A stretch of DNA of 64,000 bases from Cycas panzhihuaensis (lineage: Eukaryota; Cycadophyta). Both the position numbers and the translations under genes were made by a program. Location of the stretch: NCBI GenBank assembly GCA_023213395.1, contig CM041465.1, forward strand, positions 156,247,741 to 156,311,740, given 5' to 3'. A model generated the notes under the pieces. It was not told where the DNA came from, searched no databases, and saw only the letters and a program-made list of their open reading frames with translations. Of the stretch, positions 52,420 to 63,357 are shown one piece after another; position 1 is the stretch's first letter; each line of letters starts with the position of its first letter.

Positions 52420-54018
52420 TTGATGGATGTAATTTGTGTCAGGTCGAGCAATGGTCGGCGGAATTCAGATTCCCTGCGATCAACAATGATCTACCATGAT
52501 TGCAACATCTCGAAGTGCATCTAGTTGTGCCAATGTTGGCTTCTCCCCTTTATGTAGCTTTGAGATTTCCTCCTTTGCTTCGTCGTGCATCTTTTCCATT
52601 CTTAACAAATCTTGGTGCAAATGATAAATTCTTGACCAAAATCTATTTGCGTGTTGTGCTTCCTCCTCAGTCTCTAATATCCACATGCCTAGCATAAGAA
52701 TTACATCCTGTAATCCTGGAGGAATCTCCTGTTGGAAGCGGCTTTTGAATTCTTGCACCTTCGAAGGAATCTCCTCTGTATTCTTGACCCATAACAAGAT
52801 AAATTCCTTTAAAATTTCTAATTGAGCTTCTGCTGTTGTGAATTTATCCTCCAGATTTTGAATTCTTTACATGTCTGGCAATGGTCTTCGATTCCTCTGC
52901 TCCAACTCTGTCATAAATTGCCTTGTCACCCTCGCTAGAAATGAAGTTTTCCATTGGGAAACATCCTGTGGATTACAATGCAATGGATCCAGGCCCTCCT
53001 CTAGGTAGTCTTCTGATTGATTGAATTCTACGTCTACTGGTTGATTGTTTAATGCCTCTAAAATTTCCTGCTGCCTCTTTTCTGCTACCTACTTCTTCCT
53101 TTTCTATTTTTCTTCTTCTTCACACTTCAAGTGCTCAGTCAGTCTTGGCTTCTTCTGTTCTAGTTCCTTTATGATAGGTTCTTCTTCTACCTTCCACTTC
53201 CCCTCCCTTATTTCTGCCTTTAATCTCTTCTTTTCTCTTTGCTTCCCTCCTGGGTTTTGTAATATTTCTTCTACCCGCAGCCTTTTTTCCACTTCTTCTC
53301 TAACTTTTAGGCCCGAGTGGGGAGCGCTAGCCTACCATCGTCCCTGAAGCCAAGCAGTAACTTGTTTTTGCAGCTTTGCTAGTTGTGATGTGCTTCTTCC
53401 TTGATCCCTTGAGTACAATTTTGTCTACTTAACCAGAAGAGGTTGTCCTTCTTCCACCGCTAGTAGTTGAATCCCTGGGCATTGTGAAAAAAGCAAACCT
53501 TGAAATAAAGTGCGATAACAAAATAGGATAGATTGAGTGGCACCTCTCACTGCTTCCCAATTCCGTGAAAACTTGGCAACTACAAACATGGCCCAATTGA
53601 ATTTCTAGCCTTCTGTGACTTTGATCAACATTGTTCGTAGATGGGTTGGCACAAATGATATTTTTTGGTCAAGAATAATTCTCATGAATACAAAATGGGC
53701 AATCCAATGCATTTCCTTTGACAAAATGCCTGAAATCCAAATTCCTGAAGAAGAAACATCCGACTCTTTGGCTCCAATTTCCTGTGCGGCTTGTTCCTGG
53801 GATATCTGCTTGTCCTTGGGAATATCTGGGCCTTCGTTTGGTAATCTAGTTACTCTTGCGATTGCATCCGTCGAACAATCCAACAGAGATGGTTGCCACA
53901 TTACTAGCGCCATGGCTGTTGATAGAAAATTGTATATGTTCAGAAGCACTAGAACTAATACATACCGATCAAGACCTGCAGCAGTCATCTTCCTCCTACA
54001 CTCATCTTCCAGTTTCAT
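52420..54018 (-). pseudogene. E: extra ORF downstream of integrase (unknown function)
   Basis: From 54018: MKLEDECRRKMTAAGLDRYV, TDAIARVTRLPNEGPDIPKD, LSKEMHWIAHFVFMRIILDQ, KISFVPTHLRTMLIKVTEG, stop, KFNWAMFVVAKFSRNW, LLFSQCPGIQLLAVEEGQPL. A long lysine/glutamate-rich segment (53292-53104) and a second charged helical segment (52797-52480, ANRFWSRIYHLHQDLLRMEK) follow. It aligns with the D extra ORF over the N-terminal half (AG..DY, I...T.LP..G.. P, KF.W..F). About 530 codons with at least four stops. Confidence 0.7.
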
Positions 54019-54490
54019 TTCGTGCTATTGTCTCTGAATTTATTCATCGTCAGATTCTCGAAAGGTAACTGTCATCCTCTGCCATTCTGTTGCCATCGCT
54101 CGCTTCTTCAACTTTTCCTTCTCTGCACAATTCCCTGTTCTCCTGTTCTTGCCTTAGTAAATTGTTCATGGCTCGTGCATTAATTTAGCCCATTGCCTTC
54201 CCGTCCTGTCGCAATCATGGAAAGGCGATCATCCAAGATTGTGATCACATCTCTTAACAATGGTCACCTTTTTAATTCTCGTGTGAATTTAATTACCCTA
54301 TCATGTCATGATCTTTTAATAATGACCTTAACTCTGCTTTTAATTATGACCACTTTTAAATTGTTCGCCATGCTTGCCTTTTAAAGGTCACTGTTTATGA
54401 GGTTGCTTTTCATTCTCCCGTGATCGCCTCTTCATGATGGCGTAATTACTACCCCATGTTTTACATCAATTTTTTTCTTTTTTTTTTAAT
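54019..54490 (-). other. E: spacer between extra ORF and integrase
   Basis: No coding region or repeat array is seen. In D the same place holds the 68-bp tandem array. Confidence 0.5.
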
Positions 54491-54494
54491 CTCA

Positions 54495-55790
54495 TGGTGT
54501 AAGGCTTTAGCCTGCTACCATTCACCATCTTTGTTAATACTCAACCATCGAGTTGTCTGAGCTGGATTGCTTCATTTGCACCTATATGCATTACCTTGTA
54601 CGGTCCCAACCAGTGCAGCTTCAGCTTCCCTGGTTTTGTATGAAATTTAGCATCGTACATCAATACTAGGTCACCCTCATGAAATTGTGGTGTTCTTATA
54701 TGTTGGTCGTGCCAAGCTTTCCGTTGCTGCTTCTCCGTTCGTATTTCCCACAATGCTTGTGCCCTTTTTTGTCTAACTTATATAATTCCATCATTTGTAC
54801 ATTCCATGAGTCCTGCTCGTTCATCCTCAACTATGTCGCCACTCAAGAACTTTCCGCTTGGAATTCTAATGGAAGTACTACTTCTAGGCCATACACCAAC
54901 TGAAAAGGGGTCTGCTTATGTGGTCGCTTTATCATTGTCCTGTTGACCCAGAGAATAGAATGCAATCGTTCTGCCCAATCTGTTCTTCCTTCGCTGCATA
55001 TTTTTGATAAGGCAATCTTTAAAATTTTGTTAGTACTTTCTACCTGACCGTTTGCTCTAGGGTAGCAGGGGGAAGATTAAAAATGTTGGATCATAAATTT
55101 GTTGGTTAAATATTTTATAGTACTATTTAAAAAGATACTACCCTGATATGATACCAACTCTAATGTGCAACCAAAACAGACAATAGTATCTTCATATAAA
55201 AATTTTGTAGTACTTCTTGCATCACAGTGTCTAAAGGGTCGAGCTTCTGTCCATTTTGTGAAAAAGTCTATGGATACCAATATATATCTCACATTTGTTC
55301 GTTTCGTTGGGGGACTTATCGGTCTAATGAAGTCCAACCCCCATTTTTCAAAAGGTACCCATGCCAAAATTAGATTCAGAGGCATAAAATGGTTCTTGCT
55401 TAGCTTACCTATCACATCACACCCTTTTATCCATTTTGCCATATCCTCGAATATTGATGGCCGCCAACAGTCTGCTAACAGGATTTTTCTGACTATGGGT
55501 TCAACTCCTTGGTGCTTGGCTACGACCCCTTCATGTGCTTCCCACAAGATGCTCTGCATCCCATGCTCCATTATGCATCGTCGTAACACACCATCTGAAC
55601 CTAACTTATATAGCATCCTTTGTACCAATTGGAACGGAAAAGTTTTACGAATAAAACTTTGTCGTTCAACTCTCTCTAGTCCCTTCTTGTCTCCGTCGTT
55701 GGCTAGGTACTCCGCAATCCCTTCATACCATTTTGGTATGGCCTTTGTAGAGAACAATTGTGTATCCAAAAAGTCGTCAGTACTCCTGTG
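54495..55790 (-). pseudogene. E: gypsy integrase
   Basis: 55769-55077: zinc module HGMQSILWEAHEGVVAKHQG ... WIKGCDVIGK (second CC pair damaged), GLDFIRPISPPTKRTNVRYI, SIDFFTKWTEARPFRHC, and LVSYQGSIFLN, where the second catalytic aspartate is tyrosine. 54753-54541: KAWHDQHIRTPQFHEGDLVL, LGPYKVMHIGANEAIQLRQL, then NGSRLKPYT near 54510. Inactive. Confidence 0.88.
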
Positions 55791-56335
55791 GCTGGTTCCC
55801 CTTCCACTTCCCTTGAGAGCACATCTATCGTATGTTTGTCACCTTTTTTTAACTATAATTTTGAAATTAAATTCTTGAAACAGCATCAACCACCTGTTGA
55901 TTCTACCCTGCAAAATAGGCTTGTTTATCAAGTATTTCAAAGCTTGATGATCTATATAAAAAATAAATGGGTTAGCTAGCAAATAATGCTTGAACTTCTG
56001 CAGGGCATAAACCATGCCCAAAACTTCTCGCTCTGTAACTGAATAATTTCGTTAAGGGTCAATTTTTTGTTGGCAAAGTGAATAGGCAAGTCTACATTGT
56101 TGTCACCAGGTTGCGTTAAAACACATCCTATTGGCATCAAGGAAGCATCAACATGAATGTGAAAGGGCCGATCCCAATCTGGAAATCTTAAGATAGGGGC
56201 TTCTACAATTTTCTTTTTCAGCAATTTGAATGCTAATTGCTGTTGCAAATTCCATTTCCAGGCTACTTTTTTCTTAAGCAGTTTCTCTAAAGGATTTACA
56301 GTCTGTGCATATCCTTTAATAAATTTCTAATAGTA
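55791..56335 (-). pseudogene. E: RNase H
   Basis: 56248-55976: APILRFPDWDRPFHIHVDAS, PIGCVLTQPGDNNVDLPIHF; 56021-55839: MGMVYALQKFKHYLLANPFI, YIDHQALKYLINKP, RINRWLMLFQEFNFKIIV. One domain, frameshifted at about 56020. Confidence 0.87.
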
Positions 56336-56339
56336 CCCT

Positions 56340-57140
56340 GTCATGCCTAAAAAGGCCTCACCTGCTTCAGTGTTTTAGGTACTGGAAAATTTAGGATTAT
56401 TGTCACTTTACCTAGGTCTGTCCGCAGACCATCCTTGCTTACAATATGCCCTAAAAGAGATCCAAATGGAACTAAGAACGTATATTTTGCCGGGTTTAAA
56501 CAAAGCTTGCTTTTCTGGCACATCTCCAGCACTACTTTCAAATTTACCAGCTAATTTTTTAGCAATGAATACAACGTCCAATCATCTAAAAAAACTTCAA
56601 TGGACTTACCAATTGCCTGCCGAAAAATGTTCAGAATGATTCTTTGAAAGGTGGCTGATGCATTTGTTAACCCAAAGGGCATCACCCTGTACACATATGT
56701 CCCCCATTTGGTGACAAAGGTTGTCTTCAGCTGATCTTGCTCTGCAATTCTCACCTGGTTATATCCGCTGAATCTATTTGTGAATGAGTAGACTTCATGG
56801 CCTACTACCTTTTCTAGAATATCCTCTATAAATGGTATTGGAAATGGGTCTCTTTTTGTTGCTTTATTAAGGACTTTGTAATCCACGCAGACACGAAGCT
56901 TCCCATTCTTTTTGGGTACCATCACTATCGGGCTTACCCATTCACTAGTTTCAACTTCAAAAATATATCCAACTTCCAATAATTTGTCCAATTCTGCTTT
57001 TAACTTTTCCTTATATTTCGGATTCATCCGGTAAGGATGCTGGCAAACTGGTTTCGTTCCTTCTATTAACTCAATTCAATGTTTTCTCAATTCCGATGGT
57101 ATCCCTTTTAGGTCTTGATAAGACTAGGCAAAAACATCTT
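56340..57140 (-). pseudogene. E: reverse transcriptase
   Basis: 57027-56551: MNPKYKEKLKAELDKLLEVG, EWVSPIVMVPKKNGKLRVCV, SFTNRFSGYNQVRIAEQDQL, MPFGLTNASATFQRI, VFLDDWTLYSLLKN. FTNR replaces FTDG, removing the first catalytic aspartate; FLDDW is as in D. 56541-56347 continues with KSKLCLNPAKYTFLVPFGSL and LGHIVSKDG. Confidence 0.9.
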
Positions 57141-57932
57141 TATATTCTAAAAACAAACTTGTGGCTTGCTGCACAATCTCCTTATCCCAATAGTCTCCTA
57201 TTGAGATCATTTGGGGATGTTCTTTCGTGCTTGCATCTATCTGTTGTATCTTCAAGTGTTCGCTCTATATCGCCTTGCCATCTTGATTCAACATATATGT
57301 TGGTGTTTGCTCGATTACTCTATTCCCATATTCCATGTTGGAATACTCCTCAAGAAATTCACCACCTTTCTTTTTTACTTCAATTTGGTTACAACTTAAC
57401 TCAATTCCTATTTCAGAGGTGTTTGTTAGGGGATCATCAATGTTTCGAAATGTGGACAACTTACTATCCTATTTTTGAAATCTTAATAAGAAATTTTTGC
57501 ACAATTCATTCCATGATCTAAACTTACTACTATTAATCGAAAACCATGCTGCAACTTGACTGTCAAGTGACAATGCAAACGAATAACAAAAATCTTGATG
57601 TTGATTATTATTTGTTAACAATTGATTACAATAGTCTATATGGTTTTCGGCATGATTTGCTTGTCCCCAAAACTTTCTTCCATCATTAAATTTTCCTCCA
57701 GGCATGGTGTGCTCTATGCTGCTTCTTTTCCCATTACGTCAATTGATTCCAAAGAATCCATACATGCTTCTAGCTTGTAGCATGGAGCAGATTTTGTCTC
57801 TCCCCAAGCATTCTGGAGCCAATTCATCATATATGTTGACGATGCATTGCTTGGTACATTTGTCTGAAGTTGATAAACCACTTCTGAGCATGGGCTTATA
57901 GTGGGTTTTGATTCCACAGTTGTGGATGATGC
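57141..57932 (-). pseudogene. E: gag-like module between protease and RT
   Basis: 57705-57469: MPGGKFNDGRKFWGQANHAE, then DFCYSFALSLDSQVAAWFSI and NSSKFRSWNELCKNFLLRFQ. This is one capsid-like block matching the first of the two in D (TLRGKAWYWYLAHQHTLRNW, MMFRIRF). 57917-57714 is the preceding linker with MMNWLQNAWGETKSAPC, similar in place to VDYWLQDAYEVNSSSHRC of D. 57459-57265 leads into RT. Confidence 0.68.
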
Positions 57933-58520
57933 TCATTCTTCATCAACTATCTTCTCCATATAAGGCCCGTTCGAGCATAATGGCAAGATCACCGCTTTAT
58001 TTCTGGCTTTCAGTGTGAATGTGAATTCCCCCCAGTCTTGAATTGCTTTTGTTGTCAGTAACCATAGTCTCCCTAGTAATGCTAGATACGATCTTTTTTC
58101 ATTTTGCATTTGCACCACCGTGAAATCTAATAAAACAATGATTCCTGCAATCATGGTTGGAACATTCATTAATGTTCCCATCGGTCTTACCTACAACTGG
58201 TTGGCCAATCTAATTGAATAGTCTGGTGCTACCATTTTTGGCCTTCCCAATTCTATCTAAGAAGACTCAGGGAGCACATTGACTCCTGATCCTCCATCCA
58301 CAATCATTTTGCACAACATTGTGCCAAAAATGATCATTAGCACTCTCGGACTGACCCCTTTTTCTTTAACAGCTATCATGATAGGTTTTTCTTTCTGATC
58401 TAAAATCAATTGTTGAAAATAGCCAGCTTCCCACCATTTGAATGCTGCCGCAATAGGAATTGAGACTGTTAACTCAATCAATAAATCCTTAACCATCTGA
58501 AGTCTTGACCATGGATTCAT
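57933..58520 (-). pseudogene. E: aspartic protease
   Basis: 58520-58257: LTVSIPIAAAFKWWEAGYFQ and LCKMIVDGGSGVNVLPESS, with the active-site DGGS. 58181-57933: VLLDFTVVQMQNEKRSYLAL and LGRLWLLTTKAIQDWGEFTF. There are stops between the two halves. Confidence 0.85.
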
Positions 58521-58549
58521 ACCTTCCTTTGACTAGATTTTTGCAGGGG

Positions 58550-60484
58550 TTGTCCATCGCTTATATATTTGTCCTTTAAATCGTCCTTCCTGATGAGCTT
58601 CTTCTTGCTATACTTCACCCATTGCATCTTGCAAGATTTTGACAGCTTCTTGGAGTCTCTACTTTTCTACTGTTGGATCCGGAAAGGTATCCTGGATAGG
58701 TGTGGAGGTTCTCTTACCACTTCGCATTTGCAGTTGGAGAGGCACTTCTTTATCTAGAACGATCAAGGCCAAATTCGCATTTTACATGTTATTCTTTGGA
58801 CAGTTTATCCACTCGTGGTCCGCTGGTCCACATTCTTCACAGATGAATTCTCCCCCCCTTTTTTTCTAACAAGCAGTCTGATCTGAAATGACTCCATCTT
58901 TGACATAGAAAACATCTGACTGGCTTGGTCTTTCCTTTATATTCTTTTCCTGTTTTCTTTGGCTTTTGCAGAAATACATTGTGGATATCATTCTTAGGAC
59001 AAGAAAAACACTCCCACGTATTGTGGTTTGTTTTCCTACAGTACTCGCACCATGCTGGTGTTTTATTATGTTCATTCCTCAGATGCCCTTGTTGGTTACA
59101 TGGTGGTGGACACCATATATTTTTTCGTGACTTTTCCAGATGTAGCTTCGCTAGTTCTGAATGTAAATTCTACATCTCTTGATTTTGGTACATATTAAGC
59201 GGCTTTGCCACTAGTGGCTATTGTTTTAATGCTTCCACTTCTCTTCTTAGTGCCTCAATCTCTGGATTTGTTCCTGTTTGATAATGTGCCCCCCATAGTG
59301 GCTAAGAAAGAATTGGACCCATTTGCTCTGTCTGCTGATTGGCCCATTGAGAGTACGCAGTCTTCATTTGATTTTCAAACTTCAGAGCTAACTCACGTAC
59401 TTATTCGTAGTTATTCATTGGATGCAACAAAACTTTATCTCTTAATTGTGGAATTAGTCCTTGCACAAAATATTTCATTGCTAGCATTGGACTAATTGTT
59501 GTTATTGGCTGCATTTTACTCATTATTATCTGCATTCGTCCATTAAAATCATTTACAGATTCTTCGGGATACTGTTTCGTTTCTTCTAGGGTCTGAAAAT
59601 TTGTCATGGGGTCCTTTAATTTTTGGAATCGATCCAGAAATTGATCTTGTAATCTATCCCATGATAGATTCTATGCTACAACATACTAGAACCATGCAAC
59701 TGTTGCTCCCCGCAAGGTGGAAAAGAAACGAGCTTTTATCTCCTATGGGTTTGAAACTTTCTTTATATTTAGTATATTTTTAAACAATGCTAAATGATCT
59801 CCAGGTTTCGTTGATCTATCAAATTGTATACTCGAGAATGCATAATCATTTTGTACAATTATGTAAGGTCCCACTGATCTTGCTCCACTTCCTTGGCCCA
59901 TTCCTTGCAATGGTGGATTGCCACTTCCTCCTGCATTTGTAAACAACGATTGATTCGATGATGATCCACCACCTCCTAATTTTCCTCCTGGTGGTGTACT
60001 TCCCCCGCCTGCACTTCCTCCGGAGCTTGCCATTGTAACTTTGAATAATGGATTCAAAATGTGGCTTAAGGGAGTTCTGACTTCCACCAAATGATGGCTC
60101 CATTCTCTGTCTATTGTGCTATACAATTCTAGTTCGATCAAACTGTTTCTTCTTCCCTGTATTAATAATTCTTCCACAATTTCTTTATGGCTTTCCTTCA
60201 TCTGAGATTCTACTTCAGGGGGATCCTCTTCCAATGCGTACCCTACTACTTTCTACTTTGATTATCTTTTCTTTGATAGACTCCTTCGATATTTCTGCCT
60301 CTGTTCACCTTTCCTCCTCCTTACTCAACTTCCTTCCTGAAATTGAGTTAGCAAGTGGTCGTCTCTTCACTTGCTTCCTTGGCATAATTACAAATCTCGG
60401 CTTTCTTACTCTAGCCTGGAGTCTATCATTCTCCCAATGCTCTCCGTGTTCTTTTTGTGATTCCTTTTCTACCCTAGGTGGCAT
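58550..60484 (-). pseudogene. E: gag with CCHC-type knuckles
   Basis: Start MPPRVEKESQKEHGEH at 60484 matches the MPPK starts of D and H. 60234-59743 has a glycine/serine-rich patch (GGSAGGGSTPPGGKLGGGGS) then DYAFSSIQFDRSTKPGDHLA, the capsid entry. 59607-59401 ends the capsid (AMKYFVQGLIPQLRDKVLLH). Knuckles lie between about 59120 and 58800: WCEYCRKTNHNTWECF and CFLCQRWSHFRSDC, with a further FICEECGPADHEWINCPK. Several stops. Confidence 0.85.
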
Positions 60485-60546
60485 AGAAGAGGTCCCGTTA
60501 TTTACTTGGCTCTATCCATCCTAATATCACTGAGTCCTCTGGATTT

Positions 60547-60565
60547 CATTAGGCAATGGAACCAA
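60547..60565 (-). other. E: primer binding site
   Basis: Minus-strand TTGGTTCCATTGCCTAATG beside the 5' LTR, as in D and H. Confidence 0.72.
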
Positions 60566-60760
60566 TGTGTGTCATGCACCTATCCATTACGTCATTGTTC
60601 TTAATGAATTATGCAAGCATAGGGGGACAACCAATATGATGCAAAACATAATATCATTACAATAGGGAACTGCGTCTGGTCCTCTCACAACCAGACGCAT
60701 ACCTGATAGTACACTGAAAATCGATGGCTAAACCGACTTACACCGAGATTAGAATTATAG
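60566..60760 (-). repeat. E: 5' LTR, truncated to 195 bp
   Basis: Matches 28997-29192 (TGTGTG(C/T)CATGCACC ... gagattagaatta) and then stops abruptly where F gag sequence begins. About 718 bases are missing by comparison with the 3' LTR. Confidence 0.85.
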
Positions 60761-61000
60761 CTGTTGAGTTTTGAAGTAAGCTCCCATGCTTCCAAGCCAA
60801 TCATCTAACTTATCTACATTTTGTGTACCATCAAATAGTGGAATGGATATTTTGGCATCTAGTTTGAAATGTGGTTGTTGTAGTGGGACTGCCATAGGAG
60901 CTTGTTAGTGCAACAATTATTGGAACATAGTCATCATGTTGTTGATTAGGATCTCTTGAAAAGTTTGGGAATCCTACCTTTGTTCTTGTAGCTCTTGTGC
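60761..61000 (-). pseudogene. F: gag N-terminal fragment
   Basis: After a leader stop the frame reads QLLAQELQ-like sequence, then MAVPLQQPHFKLDAKISIPL and FDGTQNVDKLDDWLGSMGAY, a typical gypsy gag entry (FDG......W...M..Y). Stops are present and the fragment is cut at 60761. Confidence 0.7.
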
Positions 61001-61944
61001 AAGAAGTTATGAGAGGTCTGGGTGGGAATGTCGTTCTTGATCAAGAGATATGGTTGGTGGGGTATGCCTACTTAGGTAGGGCTTATGGCAATATGCCCAT
61101 GGAATGAAACTGAAGGGTTTTTTTTTTTTTTCAAAATTTTATTTTAGGCTGCAAGTGCGAGTGATTGCCACTCAGTGACTGCAACGTCGAATACAAATTA
61201 CAAATATGGTTGTAATAGTCACGACCTAGTTGTAGTTGGGTTGCGACCTAGTTGCAATAGTCATGACCTAGTTGTGGTTGGGTTGCGACCTGGTTGCAAT
61301 AATCATGACCTGGTCGCAGTTGGGTTGTGATTTGGTCAATAGAAAAACCAAAAAAGACAACAAAACCTTAAAGGGCTTAAATTTGTTTTGGAATATATTA
61401 AGAATATTCCTTTTTTTTTTTAATACCATAAGGTCGCAAACTTTATAATGTCAAAAAAGAAAAATATTGACAACGTCAAGTGATTGACAATTTTCTCTTC
61501 TTCAGGAGAAGATTTCAAGTAGATCAATGATCGGGAGACTCCCAGATTTTGTAGGTAGGTCCATCGGATGCTGGCAATTAGGATGAATACCTATGTGCTA
61601 GGGATTTGCCAATTAGATCACGAACAAAGTCATGTTGTTTCTTTCCCAAGATGCACGGATCTGGATAGGGGTGTGGTCATTGCTAGGTCGTGATCACCAA
61701 GTCGAGCTATGAGAAGGGTCATGAGTGGGTCGCAATCGAACCAAGCGAGGTCATGAGTAGGTCGCAGATTATAGGGTGGTCAAGAGCAGTGTTGCGAGCA
61801 AGGTCTTAGGTGGGTCACAATTGAACCGAGCAAGGTAGTGACCGGGTCACAACTTGCAAGGTCGAGAGCAGTATCGTGAGCAAGGTTGCAAGCAGGTCAT
61901 AATCAAACTGAGTAGGGTCATTCGTAGCTCATAGGGTCGCTTGC
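61001..61944 (-). other. F: leader with two repeat patches
   Basis: 61190-61335 holds about three units of 45-50 bp (gttgggttgcgacctagttg with caatagtcatgacc). 61690-61940 holds irregular gtcgca/gggtca repeats. No coding region; T/A runs near 61119 and 61410. Confidence 0.6.
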
Positions 61945-61954
61945 TTCGATACCA
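61942..61954 (-). other. F: primer binding site
   Basis: Minus-strand TTGGTATCGAAGC, four bases from the LTR; initiator tRNA-Met type with a small deviation. Confidence 0.65.
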
Positions 61955-61959
61955 ACTGA

Positions 61960-62215
61960 TGTACAAACATCAAGAGGAGGGCGAGAGAGAAAGAGCATTG
62001 AATGTAGAATGCAAAAACTCTAAAGTGCCTTTCATATTGAATCCTTCGAATATAAATACATGAGTGATAGATTTGCATGACAGACACTTGTCATCCATGC
62101 ATTTCTTGCTATTTGTACAGAGAATCGGAAATAGGAAGGAAGAATAAAGAAAGAAATAAAGAATGAGGAATAAAGAATAAAGAATGATGACTACTCATCA
62201 GTACTATCTACAACA
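61960..62215 (-). repeat. F: 5' LTR (256 bp)
   Basis: TGTACAAACATC ... CTACAACA. Contains aataaagaa-type repeats at 62145-62190. Its right edge touches copia RT sequence at 62216. Confidence 0.65.
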
Positions 62216-63063
62216 TTTGAAATGATAGATATAGGAATCCTTCACTATTATTTGAGGATTAAAGTAGATCAACAACATGACAACAACTTCATGTTACAGA
62301 TAAAGTATGCAAAAAGACTTCTACAAGATTTTGGCATGGAAAGCTACAAATGAGTAGCAACACCAATGGGAAGCAAACTCACCACAGATGAAGGTGGCAA
62401 TCCAGTATGTGAAACCTTGTACAGGAAATTGGTACGTAATCTAATTTATCTAATAACCATTAGACCTAACATTATGTATGTTGTCAGAATAGTATCACAC
62501 TTCATGTCAGGCCCAAAACAAAGAGAATTCTAAGGTATCTCAAAGGGACCTTGGACTTAGGTCTAAGTACTATTAAGGATCAAGGAATCAAATTAATTGG
62601 ATGCATTGATTCATACTAGGCAGGAGAAGTCAATGACTGGAAATCAACTGTAGGGTATTGCTTCAACCTAGGTAGTAGTATCATTTCCTAGTGTAGTAAA
62701 AAATAACCAAGCATAGCATTAGCTTCAATAGAAGTCAAGCACAAAGCAACTTTCAGTCTCTCATGTCAAGCCATATTGCTCAAAAGAATATTAGAAGAAT
62801 TAAATCAGTCTCAAACATTTCTTACTCCCATATTATATGACAATTAGAGTACCATAAAAATGATTAGAAACCATTCTTTCCGTGTCGGGACTAAACATAT
62901 TGAAGTCCATTGTCACTATATTAGGGAAAAAGTTCAATCAAAAGAGATTGAATTACTAAACAATCCAAGTGAAGAAGAATTAGTAGATATCCTCATAAAA
63001 CCCCTTGGAAAACAAAAGTTCCAACATCTCAGACAACAAATTAGGTTGAGGTCAAAGAAATAA
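62216..63063 (+). pseudogene. Element G: end of copia RT and RNase H
   Basis: Begins in mid-RT with FEMIDIGILHYYLRIKV, then FMLQIKYAKRLLQDFGMESY, VATPMGSKLTTDEGGNP, YRKLVRNLIYLITIRPNIMY, LRYLKGTLDLGL, WKSTVGYCFNLGSS, and VGTKHIEVHCHYIREKVQSK. The final frame (62860-63063) is open to the natural end RLRSKK. Stops elsewhere show decay. It is a different copia family from A/C/J. Confidence 0.85.
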
Positions 63064-63065
63064 AC

Positions 63066-63357
63066 ATTAAGAGGGCGTGTTAGGAATAATGTTTATTTCT
63101 ATGTTATAACTTAGGACTAGTGTTTTATAATAGTTTGTAAGAGTTGCGTCACATAAACCCCATTCTATGCTTGTAAGACACCTGTCACTCATGCAGAGGG
63201 GTTCACTTTGTATTTATGTACAATCTTGCTAATGCAAATTATCAAGCAGTCTTTATATTTGTCTTCACCCTATATAGGCAAAGAACATAATTAATAATAG
63301 AAGTCAACTTTCTAAAGAATAAAGTCAGCTGGAATGTAAAGTGGAAGTTGAACAACA
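63066..63357 (+). repeat. G: polypurine tract and 3' LTR (about 280 bp)
   Basis: Purine tract attaagagggcg (63066-63077) then TGTTAGGAATAATG. The right end is set tentatively at GAACAACA (63357). No second LTR is available to confirm it. Confidence 0.6.

Larger units (their letters stand above)
28997..60760 (-). mobile_element. Element E: Ty3/gypsy element of the H/D lineage, holding C
   Basis: 3' LTR 28997-29909, polypurine tract, then after C the extra ORF (52420-54018), integrase, RNase H, RT, gag-like module, protease, gag (start 60484), primer site and a 5' LTR cut to 195 bases (60566-60760). Without C the element spans about 9.4 kb; adding the missing LTR part gives about 10.1 kb, near the 10.5 kb of D. 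No TSD can be read because the right end is deleted. Confidence 0.88.
60761..62215 (-). mobile_element. Element F: truncated gypsy element (LTR, leader, gag start)
   Basis: Minus strand: LTR 62215-61960, primer site, leader with GTC/GAC-rich repeats, gag start. The rest was lost in the deletion that also cut E. The LTR abuts copia G inside its RT, so F had inserted into G. Confidence 0.75.
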
